A stretch of DNA of 64,000 nt from CBDDFS01 sp965227255. Lineage in GTDB: Bacteria > Bacteroidota > Bacteroidia > Flavobacteriales_E > Vicingaceae. Both the position numbers and the translations under genes were made by a program. The stretch is taken from the NCBI GenBank assembly GCA_965227255.1, contig CBDDFS010000002.1, forward strand, positions 124,001 to 188,000, written 5' to 3'. The notes under the pieces are model-generated. The model was not told the DNA's origin, made no database searches, and saw only the letters and a list, made by a program, of their open reading frames with translations. Positions 35,293-43,624 of the stretch are shown here, piece after piece (position 1 is the stretch's first letter; each line of letters opens with the position of its first letter).

Positions 35293-35317
35293 GTAGAAAG
35301 AAAATAATAATATCCAA
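35288..35317 (-). promoter_or_regulatory. Promoter of the ECF sigma gene
   Basis: -7 box TACTTTTG at 35295-35288 is an exact TAnnTTTG. A TTGG at 35317-35314, 18 bases upstream, can serve as the -33 element. Transcription would start about 25 bases before the ATG. It lies between and partly within the two inverted repeats. Confidence 0.65.
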
Positions 35318-35319
35318 GC

Positions 35320-35355
35320 TTTTGTTTAACTTTTTTTTCTAATTGTTAAACAAAA
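35320..35355. promoter_or_regulatory. Inverted repeat operator, copy 2 (distal)
   Basis: TTTTGTTTAAC (35320-35330) and GTTAAACAAAA (35345-35355), again with 14 bases between. Its centre is 63 bases from that of copy 1. It lies just upstream of the -33 element and 8 bases from the carH-like stop codon. Confidence 0.85.
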
Positions 35356-35363
35356 TAAATATA

Positions 35364-36248
35364 CTAGGCTGAAATCTTTTCGGTAAGCTCCTGAATATCA
35401 GAGACAAATGTAATCGGAGAGCCATCTTTCTGGAGGTCCTTTTCCGGCTCAAAAGAATTATAATAAACTGGCACATTCAGCTCACGAACCGCTCTTTCGA
35501 GGTATTCAAGCTGTCCATTTTCGCCAAATGGCTTAACAAAAAATGTAATTAAAGCTCGGGCATCACACAGTTGAACTGTCTCCACCAAATCTTCAAATGG
35601 AACATTCTGGCCAAGATAAACGGTGAGATATCCACGTGAGCGTAAAACAAAATCAGTTAATAAGAGTCCGATCTCATGAAGCTCACCCTCTCTCAATGCC
35701 AAAACGAAGGTTTTGCTTCCTTTATCCGGAAGAGGGATTCTGTCGATCTCACTTAATATCTTCCTTCTTATAATATTTGAAACGAAGTGTTCCTGGGCAG
35801 GGTTCGACTGATCGATGCCCCACATAACACCAACCTTTCTCAAGAAAGGATAAAAAAGTTCCGTCACAAGGTTTTCAAAAGGCATTCTCAATCTGGCAGC
35901 CTGGAATATTTCCTGAAATTGGTATTCATTCAACTCCAACATAGCCAGGATCAGTCCATTGATCTGATCACCCAGCGGAAGACTATCTATGTTCGAGTCC
36001 TGAAGTAAAGAATCCAATTCCTCCTTTACTTGCTCTCTGGATAGTTCAGAAATCTTTGAAATCTTATAGCCATGATTATTGAGAAGACTGACATTGAGCA
36101 GATGCTTTAATTCAGCATCATCATAAGTCCGTATGTTAGTCTCTGTCCTGGTAGGATTCAGAAGACCATAGCGCTGCTCCCAAATACGAATAGTATGGGC
36201 TTTGATGCCCGAAAGCTGCTCTAATTCCTTTATACTATACAGTCCCAT
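35364..36248 (-). CDS. CarH/LitR-like MerR regulator with B12-binding domain
   Basis: 294 residues from ATG 36248. The frame is open to a TTG at 36254 that lies in the -7 box. The N-terminal MerR helix-turn-helix is YSIKELEQLSGIKAHTIRIWEQRYGLL. A four-helix bundle follows with W143 and E153-H154, the W-x9-E-H signature of CarH photoreceptors, whose His is the upper ligand. The Rossmann-like cobalamin domain has E189-x-H191-E-I-G, matching the ExHxxG site for the lower His ligand. By family it binds adenosylcobalamin in the dark, tetramerises on DNA and lets go in light. The two inverted repeats beside its 3' end are likely targets. Confidence 0.88.
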   Translation of the reverse strand: MGLYSIKELEQLSGIKAHTIRIWEQRYGLLNPTRTETNIRTYDDAELKHLLNVSLLNNHGYKISKISELSREQVKEELDSLLQDSNIDSLPLGDQINGLILAMLELNEYQFQEIFQAARLRMPFENLVTELFYPFLRKVGVMWGIDQSNPAQEHFVSNIIRRKILSEIDRIPLPDKGSKTFVLALREGELHEIGLLLTDFVLRSRGYLTVYLGQNVPFEDLVETVQLCDARALITFFVKPFGENGQLEYLERAVRELNVPVYYNSFEPEKDLQKDGSPITFVSDIQELTEKISA

Positions 36249-36251
36249 AAC

Positions 36252-36259
36252 CAAATGTA
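36252..36259 (-). promoter_or_regulatory. -7 element TACATTTG for carH-like gene
   Basis: Exact TAnnTTTG on the minus strand, 3 bases before the ATG at 36248. Leaderless transcription is suggested. Near it is GTTAACTTAACG, not the same as the 11-base operator arms. Confidence 0.45.
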
Positions 36260-36375
36260 ACGTTAAGTTAACATCCTAAAAAGTAATTTGTTTGCATAGT
36301 TTTAACAAAAATCGAAATTTTTTCACAATGTCAAAGTTCTGAACCTTATCAAGTTAAGTCCAGAATTAATTGATG

Positions 36376-36383
36376 TAATTTTG
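36376..36383 (+). promoter_or_regulatory. -7 element TAATTTTG for uvrC
   Basis: Exact TAnnTTTG ending 4 bases before the uvrC ATG. Again the transcript would have almost no leader. Confidence 0.45.
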
Positions 36384-36387
36384 AAAC

Positions 36388-38197
36388 ATGTCGGCGAAGA
36401 CAGAACATCTCCAGACCATCATCTCCACCCTTCCCAAAAAAGCAGGTGTATATCAGTTCAGTGATGAAGAAGGAAAAGTGATCTATGTTGGCAAGGCGAA
36501 AAACCTTAAAAACCGGGTTTCCTCCTACTTTAATAAGAATCAATACGAAAATGCGAAGACCCGCATTCTGGTAAGACGAATTGCCGACATCAATTACTTT
36601 GTTGTTGAATCAGAATACGAAGCCTTGCTTCTGGAGAACAATATGATCAAGAAGTATCAGCCGCGGTACAACATTCAACTTAAAGACGACAAGACCTATC
36701 CTTTTATCTGCATTAAGAATGAGCGTTTTCCAAGAGTATTTTCCACTCGTAATCTGATACGTGATGGATCTGAATACTTCGGTCCGTATGCTTCGGTGAG
36801 GATGATGAATACACTACTCGATCTCATCAGACAGATTTATCCTCTTCGAAACTGCACCTTTGATCTGAGTCAAAAGAACATTGAAGCCGGCAAGTTCAAG
36901 GGTATGCCTTGAATATCATGTAAAGAATTGTCTCGGACCATGTGAAGGCCTGCAAAGTGAAGAAGACTACAACGAGTCCATCGCCGATATCAAGAACATT
37001 CTGCGTGGTCATATTCATCAGGTTATTTCTCAACTGAAGAATAAAATGAAAAAGCATTCGGAGGCCATGGAATTTGAATCGGCAGCTATTATCAAATCCA
37101 AGCTCGACATACTTCAGAATTTCAAAGGACAATCAACGGTGGTGAGTCCGAAGATCAAAGACCTAGATGTTTTTTCTGCCGTTGAAGACAAGGATTCTCT
37201 TTTTGTCAATTATCTGAAGGTCATCAATGGAGCCATCATTCAGGGACATACGCTTGAATTGAAGAAAAAAATGAATGAAGAGAATTCGGAATTGCTGCCC
37301 ATGGCCATAGCCGAACTTCGACAACGATTCAGAAGTGATTCCCGAGAGATCGCTATTCCATTTAAACTCGACCTCAACATTCCTGATGTCAAATTGCTCG
37401 TGCCACAGCGAGGGGATAAGAAAAAGCTAATGGAGTTATCAGAAAGAAATGCCCGTTTCTTCATGATCGACAAGCTCAAGCGCCTGGAAAAGGTGGATCC
37501 GAATCTTTATTCTGACAAACTTATGGACAGTATGAAGGACGACCTCCGACTTCCTGAGCGACCTTATCATATAGAATGCTTCGACAACTCCAACATTCAG
37601 GGAAGCAATCCGGTGGCGGCCTGTGTAGTATTTAGAAAGGGCAAACCTTCGAAAAAAGATTATCGTCACTTCAACATAAAAACAGTTGAAGGTCCGGATG
37701 ATTTTGCCAGCATGCGTGAGATCATATACCGACGATACAAGAGAATGCTCGATGAAAAGCAGGACCTGCCTCAACTCATTATCATTGATGGAGGAAAGGG
37801 TCAATTGAGTTCGGCAGTGGAAAGTTTGGAAGAGCTTGGACTGCGAGGGAAGATCAGCATCATTGGCATAGCTAAAAAACTCGAAGAAATCTACTTCCCC
37901 GACGATCCTCTTCCTTTATATATAGACAAACGTTCACAAACACTCAAGGTGATTCAGCACGCCCGGAACGAAGCTCACCGATTCGGAATCGAGCACCATC
38001 GAAACCGACGATCTAAGTCTATGCTTGCCGGAACCCTTTCCGGAATTAAAGGCATTGGCAAGGAAACCGAGAAGCAATTACTCAGGAAATTCAAGTCTGT
38101 CAAAAGAGTAAAGGAAGCGAAGAAAGAAGAGTTGGTTGTTGTTGTGGGAGAGAAACGAGCGGGATTGATTTTGGAGCACTTTAAGAATTCAGATTAG
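36388..38197 (+). CDS. uvrC: UvrC excinuclease subunit, frameshifted by one base
   Basis: Full-length UvrC of 602 residues when one base is removed from GGG at 36900-36902: NIEAGKFK in frame 1 joins VCLEYHVKNCLGPCEG in frame 2. As written, frame 1 stops at 36912. Domains: GIY-YIG nuclease (residues 14-95, GVYQFSD and VIYVGKA), UVR motif near 205-240 that meets UvrB, RNase H-like endonuclease (ECFDNSNIQGSNPVA near 395) and C-terminal HhH (SGIKGIGKETEKQLL near 550). It makes both cuts in nucleotide excision repair. A loss here would abolish that, so an error in the sequence is more likely than decay. Confidence 0.93.
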
Positions 38198-38226
38198 TGA
38201 ATTCGGAATTTGGAATTAGGAAGTTT
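38185..38226. repeat. Heptamer array, six units of GAATTNN type
   Basis: GAATTCA, GATTAGT, GAATTCG, GAATTTG, GAATTAG and GAAGTTT. The first two units include the last codons and stop (TAG) of uvrC. Confidence 0.85.
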
Positions 38227-38227
38227 T

Positions 38228-38270
38228 GTCACTTCGAGTGATCCCGACTTGTCGGGATTGTATCGAGAAG
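38228..38270. repeat. REP-like palindromic element
   Basis: ATCCCGAC and GTCGGGAT form a perfect 8-base stem over a TT loop, flanked by CTTCGAG and ATCGAGAAG that can extend the stem. It closely resembles a palindrome that I recall from many Bacteroidota intergenic regions. It lies in the gap after uvrC, next to a heptamer array, and could also serve as a 3'-end hairpin. Confidence 0.65.
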
Positions 38271-38288
38271 CAGACAGAACTTAAACCG

Positions 38289-39332
38289 CTAATAAATCAT
38301 ATCGTCCCTGACCCATAACTTCCCATCATGTTCTCCTATGTTTCTTTTGAAGTCATATTTAACATCGATCTCATCAACCCTAAAACCTTTTAAGGCTTTT
38401 TTCATTTTTCTCTTGCATCTATGCCAATCGAAATCAAAAAGACTATCAAAAATATTGTCATGATAACGATCACTGCAGCTCTTCACCCTGCCAGTCTTGG
38501 AAAACTTAATGTCTATCCCTCCATAGCAAGTTAATTCTTTGATTTCCTGATTTGTCATCACAGAATTCAGATGTTCTTCCAGTAAATGATTTATCGTGTC
38601 TGAGACCGATTTCAACTGTTCACGGTAAGGTTTGCCTTTCTCCCAATTCTCAATTTGCTTCGATGTCATTTTATATCGACTCATAATTCCCCGTCTGTAA
38701 AAACACCCGGGCTCTAAATTTCTCCATAAAAGGCTGTCATACAGATGATCAAGTTGAAATGATTTATGTATAGAATCGCGCAAACTTTCAACGGTTTTGG
38801 CGAATTCCACATAATTACCTGCTAAGGACGGGCAGGTATACCTTAATCGAAGAATTGTATCTGGAGTTTTTCCATTCAGGATAAAGTTTGAACAATGAAG
38901 ATATGTTCGTTTATTCCATTCTTTGAACTCAGATTCTTCCGGAAAACTGAAAACATCATACTCTCTTAGAATATCAGCGAAGCTCGTTGCCAATTCATCA
39001 GGAATGGAATCTATCGAGTAATAGTAATTATTAACGGAGACGCTTTTTCTACGGTTTATAACCTTGGTTTTGCCATAGATATAATTAAACACAATTCCCT
39101 CAAAATTCTCTCCGTCATTGCTCGTGACCTGAATTGTTTGGTAACCTGCAGTGTATCGAAACAAATAAGGAAAGGACGTCTTTTCGACATCCTCAAAGTC
39201 AACATAATGGTAAACTCCTCCCGGCAGACTATCTATTACCGGCACTTCAACAACAATGCTCTGAGCAACTGTTACATGTGATAAGAATAAAAAAACCAAG
39301 GATAAAAAACATCCTGACTTCTTTCCAATCAC
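38289..39332 (-). CDS. Hypothetical exported protein
   Basis: 347 residues from a GTG at 39332 giving (M)IGKKSGCFLSLVFLFL, a good signal peptide ending near TVAQ. The frame stays open to a GTG at 39374, but the extra residues (a repeated SDWFLVI) only translate a heptamer array, so I reject them. The mature part is rich in Tyr and charged residues, and DVKYDFKRNIGEHDGK-like ending. No family is recognised. The start codon itself lies in the last unit of the array. Confidence 0.6.
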   Translation of the reverse strand: MIGKKSGCFLSLVFLFLSHVTVAQSIVVEVPVIDSLPGGVYHYVDFEDVEKTSFPYLFRYTAGYQTIQVTSNDGENFEGIVFNYIYGKTKVINRRKSVSVNNYYYSIDSIPDELATSFADILREYDVFSFPEESEFKEWNKRTYLHCSNFILNGKTPDTILRLRYTCPSLAGNYVEFAKTVESLRDSIHKSFQLDHLYDSLLWRNLEPGCFYRRGIMSRYKMTSKQIENWEKGKPYREQLKSVSDTINHLLEEHLNSVMTNQEIKELTCYGGIDIKFSKTGRVKSCSDRYHDNIFDSLFDFDWHRCKRKMKKALKGFRVDEIDVKYDFKRNIGEHDGKLWVRDDMIY

Positions 39333-39402
39333 CAAGAACCAATCACTAATCACCAAGAACCAATCACTATTCACTAAGAACTGATTACCAATTACGAATC
39401 AC
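39326..39402. repeat. Heptamer array, 11 units
   Basis: Units on the + strand: CAATCAC, CAAGAAC, CAATCAC, TAATCAC, CAAGAAC, CAATCAC, TATTCAC, TAAGAAC, TGATTAC, CAATTAC and GAATCAC. The pattern is AC at positions 6-7. It covers the gap to gpsA and the 5' edge of the hypothetical exported protein gene. Confidence 0.92.
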
Positions 39403-39407
39403 GACGG

Positions 39408-40400
39408 CTAGGTAAGTTGATCTGAAAGAAGCTTCATCTCAATCATGGGCGACATGTTCTCATAAAGAATGCGATAAACAGCATCGCAAATTGGCATGTC
39501 AACTTCGAACTTCTTATTCATTTCAACGATACTTTTCACTGCATAGTATCCTTCGGCAATCATTTTCATCTCTACCTGAGCAGATCGAACGCTATAACCT
39601 TTTCCAATCATAGAGCCAAAAGTGCGGTTTCTGGAGAATTGAGAATAGGCTGTTACTAAAAGGTCACCAAGGTATGCAGAGGACTTCACATCTCGATGAA
39701 TCGGATTCACCTTATCGACAAAAGCCTCAATTTCCCGAATTGCATTTGAAATGAGAACAGCCTGGAAGTTGTCTCCGTAACCCAGACCGTGATAAATTCC
39801 TGATGCGATGGAATAGACGTTCTTTAAAACGGCTGATAATTCCGTTCCGAAGATGTCATCAGAAGTGACAGTCTTAATGTATCGGCACTCAAGTTTTTCG
39901 GCAACAAATTCGGCGTTCTCCTCGTTCTGGCAAGCGACCGTCAAATAGGACAATCGTTCGAGGGCAACTTCTTCTGCATGGCAAGGCCCACAGATGATTC
40001 CGATATTCTCGTAAGGAATATTGAATTGCTTATGTATATACCTGGCTGGGATGGAGTGATATTCAGGTACTATTCCTTTTACAGCAGATATACCAATCTT
40101 CTTTTCAGCATCTTTGATCTCAATTCCTTCAAACGTTTCATAAATGAATGCAGATGGAATGGCCAGGATAAAGATGTCGGTTCGTTCAATTACTTCCTTG
40201 AGATCATGACTGAGAAACAATTTATCCGTGTCGAACTGAACAGATTGAAGGTAGTTCGGATTGCGTTTGAATTTTCGGATGTATTCAACCGTTTCTTCCT
40301 TACGAAGCCACCAACTGACCTCATCGCAATTGTTAAGAAGCATCTTGACAATGGCCGTTGCCCAGCTTCCTCCTCCAATAACAGAAATGCTACAATTCAA
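39408..40400 (-). CDS. gpsA: NAD(P)H-dependent glycerol-3-phosphate dehydrogenase
   Basis: 330 residues. The N-terminal SVIGGGSWATAIVKML is the dinucleotide-binding GxGxxA site, and the catalytic lysine lies in the central LSAVLKNVYSIASG. The GPCHAEEVALE segment is a family landmark. It makes glycerol-3-phosphate for phospholipids. The start is likely a TTG at 40400, since no ATG occurs before the Rossmann strand. Confidence 0.93.
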   Translation of the reverse strand: MNCSISVIGGGSWATAIVKMLLNNCDEVSWWLRKEETVEYIRKFKRNPNYLQSVQFDTDKLFLSHDLKEVIERTDIFILAIPSAFIYETFEGIEIKDAEKKIGISAVKGIVPEYHSIPARYIHKQFNIPYENIGIICGPCHAEEVALERLSYLTVACQNEENAEFVAEKLECRYIKTVTSDDIFGTELSAVLKNVYSIASGIYHGLGYGDNFQAVLISNAIREIEAFVDKVNPIHRDVKSSAYLGDLLVTAYSQFSRNRTFGSMIGKGYSVRSAQVEMKMIAEGYYAVKSIVEMNKKFEVDMPICDAVYRILYENMSPMIEMKLLSDQLT

Positions 40401-40463
40401 AACAAGAAGAGACTTTTGTTTGGATTAAGATTGAATGAAAATAAAAAATACTGCTCAGATAGA

Positions 40464-41687
40464 CTAAAACTGAACGTCAAATTCGAGTTCCTTGCTGCCT
40501 CTTTTGACCTTTACTTTGGCAATTTGACCCTCTTCAAGGGAATTTAATCCCTGCATATAGGTCTTCATATCTGTCACAGAAACTTCTCCGATCTGCGTCA
40601 CTACATCACCGGCTTCGATGCCGGCATTGATGGCCGGTTTGCCTTCGCGAAGACCTTCAATTCTCATTCCTTCGCCGTCATAAAGATAGTCGGGAATTAC
40701 ACCGAGGGTAACCTTGAAAGTCGCTCTTCCTGATGTATGTTGATCGTCTTTGGTTCTTGAGAAAGCAAGTTTCAGTTTACTGTTCAATTCAACAATGAGG
40801 TCATAGATGAAATCTGAAACAACAACCATGCCTTCATAATTAACTTTTTCAGCATCATCTGATGGTTTATGATAATCTTCGTGTGAACCAGTGAAGAAAT
40901 GAATAGCAGGAATATCTTTTAGGTAAAATGAAGTGTGATCAGATGGTCCCACTCCAGATTCCGTGGTGCTGATCTTCATTCCATTTGTATTGACCTTTTC
41001 AATTGATTTTTTCCAGATTGGTGAAGTGCCTACTCCGTTTATCACCAATCCTTTGTCCGCATCATATCTACCAACCATATCCATGTTGATCATGTAGTTC
41101 ATGGTACTCAGATAATCAGGAGGATCTTTTAAGAATGCATTTGATCCGTATAGTCCTTTTTCTTCTCCCGTGAAGGCAATGAAAATGTAGTTATTTCTTT
41201 TGGCAACACCCTGCTTCAGTTTCTGAGCAAGGTCGAGCATGACGGCAACCCCACTGGCATTATCGTCGGCCCCATTGTGAATTTCATCCGTTCCTGAAAG
41301 TGAGCTTTCACCACCCATTCCAAGGTGATCGTAGTGAGCCCCGATGACTACATAGGAAGAAGCACCATTGTTGATCATCCCAACCACATTTACACCTTCC
41401 AATGTCTCTTCGCTCACCTGTCCGGAATGCGGATCACTTGACTTTGGAAAAGTGATCTCCTGAAGGTAATCATCCTGTTTGGGAACAAATGTCAAGCCAA
41501 TGGCTTTGTATCTTTTGGCAATATACGCTGCGGCCGCCTTCTCCTGCTTTGTTCCGGCTTCTCTTCCCTTGTATTTTTTGTGAGCTAATTCCTCAACATC
41601 AGCGGTCATTTGCTTCAGGTCACTTTCCTGCGCAAAAAGAACGATGTTCAGAGATAGAAATATGGCTATAGATATAGTTCTAATCAT
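40464..41687 (-). CDS. Secreted M28-family aminopeptidase with PDZ domain
   Basis: 407 residues with signal peptide MIRTISIAIFLSLNIVLFAQ. The zinc ligands of M28 peptidases are visible: GAHYDHLG, NGADDNASG, FTGEEKGLYG and MDMVGRYD. Residues about 310-405 form a PDZ domain with GMRIEGLREGKPAINAGIEAGD. Likely periplasmic. The -7 box TAATTTTG lies about 20 bases upstream of the ATG. Confidence 0.93.
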   Translation of the reverse strand: MIRTISIAIFLSLNIVLFAQESDLKQMTADVEELAHKKYKGREAGTKQEKAAAAYIAKRYKAIGLTFVPKQDDYLQEITFPKSSDPHSGQVSEETLEGVNVVGMINNGASSYVVIGAHYDHLGMGGESSLSGTDEIHNGADDNASGVAVMLDLAQKLKQGVAKRNNYIFIAFTGEEKGLYGSNAFLKDPPDYLSTMNYMINMDMVGRYDADKGLVINGVGTSPIWKKSIEKVNTNGMKISTTESGVGPSDHTSFYLKDIPAIHFFTGSHEDYHKPSDDAEKVNYEGMVVVSDFIYDLIVELNSKLKLAFSRTKDDQHTSGRATFKVTLGVIPDYLYDGEGMRIEGLREGKPAINAGIEAGDVVTQIGEVSVTDMKTYMQGLNSLEEGQIAKVKVKRGSKELEFDVQF

Positions 41688-41706
41688 AAGGCTTTTGGCG
41701 ATTTTA

Positions 41707-41714
41707 CAAAATTA
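41707..41714 (-). promoter_or_regulatory. -7 element TAATTTTG for M28 peptidase gene
   Basis: Exact TAnnTTTG, 19 bases before the ATG at 41687. No clear -33 element. Confidence 0.45.
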
Positions 41715-41793
41715 GCCAATCCCTTTCGGGACCTACACTATTTTCGACGAAACAGGGAAAATCGTCGATGTATATGTTAAAATTGGGGTCGGC

Positions 41794-43506
41794 CTATTCT
41801 ACAAGGCTCACAATAAGCTTGTCTTCTTCTTTTGAAACCTTGGTCAGACCATGTTTCGCAAGTCCCTTCATTGACTTATCCCACTGCTTATTGCTTAATC
41901 CGGTTTGCTCTTTGAGCATACCGAGGTCAATGGACTTTTCCTTGGAAAGGATGTCCATGATTATCTTTTCATTATCCGTCAATTCCGGACCTTTTTTCTT
42001 TTCCGGCTTCATCTGCGGAAAGAAGAGTACATCCTGAATCGATTGTGCATTGGTCATGATCATGGCAAGACGATCTATACCAACACCAAGGCCTGCGGTT
42101 GGAGGCATGCCGTATTCGATAGCTCTTAAGAAGTCCTCATCAAGAACCATGGCTTCATCATCACCCCTTTTACCAAGCTCGAGTTGTTCTTCAAATCTTC
42201 TTCTTTGATCCAGTGGATCATTCAACTCGCTGAATGCATTACATATCTCTTTTCCATTACAGATCACCTCAAAGCGTTCAACCAGTCCTTCTTTGTCACG
42301 ATGCTTTTTCGCCAGTGGTGACATTTCCAATGGATAATCTGTGATGAAAGTTGGATTGATCATGAAAGGCTCACATTTCTCACCGAAGATCTCATCAATG
42401 ATCTTGCCTCTTCCCATGGTCTCGTCGACCTCTACATCAATTTCCTTTGCCAGTTTTCTCAGCTGACCTTCGTCCATTTCACTGATATCTACTCCTGTAT
42501 ATTCCTGAATGGCCTCATACATGGTATATCTTTTCCATGGACGCTGAAAATCGATCTCTTTATCGCCGTACTTGACCACACTTCCTCCATGCAATTCTAC
42601 GGCAACTTTTTCTGTCATTTCTTCCATGAATTCCATCATCCACTGGTAGTCTTTGTATGCTACATAAACCTCCATCATAGAGAATTCAGGATTGTGGTAA
42701 CGGCTCATTCCTTCGTTACGGAAGTCTTTGGCGAATTCGAATACTCCGTCATAACCCCCTACGATCAATCTTTTGAGGTATAACTCATTCGCAATTCTCA
42801 GATACAGATCTGTGTTGAGTGTGTTGTGATGAGTCTTGAAAGGTCTGGCCAGTGCACCACCATAAATCGGCTGAAGGATAGGCGTTTCAACTTCCATATA
42901 TCCTTTGTCGAGAATAAAGTTTCTCATCACCGAGATCATTTTTGACCTCTTCTTGAAAGCATCTTTTACCTGTGGATTTACGATCAGGTCGACATACCTT
43001 CTACGGTATCTTAATTCGGCATCCGTAAAAGCATCGTGAACATTTCCGTCTGCATCCACTTTCGGGAGTGGAAGTGGCTTCAAACTCTTGGAAAGAAGTT
43101 TTAATTCAGTAGCATGAATGGTGATCTCACCAACCTTGGTGGTAAAAACATATCCTTTGATGCCAATAATGTCGCCCATGTCAAGCATTCGTTTGAATAC
43201 TTCATTATACAGGCTCTTATCTTCTTCAGGGCATATCTCATCTCTGTTTACGTATACCTGAATTCGACCGGTTGAATCCTGAAGTTCAATGAAGGATGCC
43301 GTACCCATGATTCGTCGACTCATCATTCTACCGGCAATGCTGATGTTCTTATATCCCAGTTTATTTACTTCGTAGTTGTCCAATATCTCTTTTGCAGAGA
43401 CATTCACTTCAAAGCTTTCCGCCGGGTATGGATCGATACCTTTTGATCTCAACTGTTCAAGTGCCTCACGGCGAACAATTTCCTGTTCTGATAATCCTTC
43501 TCGCAT
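41794..43506 (-). CDS. lysS: Lysyl-tRNA synthetase, class II, with C-terminal extension
   Basis: 570 residues. The N-terminal OB fold (GRMMSRRIMGTASFIELQD) binds the anticodon. Class II motif 2 is FRNEGMSRYHNPEFSMMEVY and motif 3 is GLGVGIDRLAMI. The bacterial LysRS core ends near residue 500. The last about 65 residues form an added helical, winged-helix-like domain (ELTDNEKIIMDIL to DKLIVSLVE), as in some Bacteroidota. A -7 box TATCTTTG lies 19 bases before the ATG. Confidence 0.95.
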   Translation of the reverse strand: MREGLSEQEIVRREALEQLRSKGIDPYPAESFEVNVSAKEILDNYEVNKLGYKNISIAGRMMSRRIMGTASFIELQDSTGRIQVYVNRDEICPEEDKSLYNEVFKRMLDMGDIIGIKGYVFTTKVGEITIHATELKLLSKSLKPLPLPKVDADGNVHDAFTDAELRYRRRYVDLIVNPQVKDAFKKRSKMISVMRNFILDKGYMEVETPILQPIYGGALARPFKTHHNTLNTDLYLRIANELYLKRLIVGGYDGVFEFAKDFRNEGMSRYHNPEFSMMEVYVAYKDYQWMMEFMEEMTEKVAVELHGGSVVKYGDKEIDFQRPWKRYTMYEAIQEYTGVDISEMDEGQLRKLAKEIDVEVDETMGRGKIIDEIFGEKCEPFMINPTFITDYPLEMSPLAKKHRDKEGLVERFEVICNGKEICNAFSELNDPLDQRRRFEEQLELGKRGDDEAMVLDEDFLRAIEYGMPPTAGLGVGIDRLAMIMTNAQSIQDVLFFPQMKPEKKKGPELTDNEKIIMDILSKEKSIDLGMLKEQTGLSNKQWDKSMKGLAKHGLTKVSKEEDKLIVSLVE

Positions 43507-43524
43507 GTTCCTGAATTAGGGCGG

Positions 43525-43532
43525 CAAAGATA
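43525..43532 (-). promoter_or_regulatory. -7 element TATCTTTG for lysS
   Basis: Exact TAnnTTTG on the minus strand, 18 bases before the lysS ATG. Confidence 0.45.
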
Positions 43533-43624
43533 ATCAGCTTTTGCATAATATTTCCTTGTATTTCAGCATTTAAAAACGCTCATATTTATCTTTTTCACTT
43601 TCTTTGTCAGCATATAGAACTGAC

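Noticed and set aside
1771..39402. Tandem arrays considered as CRISPR
   Set aside because: Units are 7 or 8 bases with no spacers, and no cas genes are in the window.
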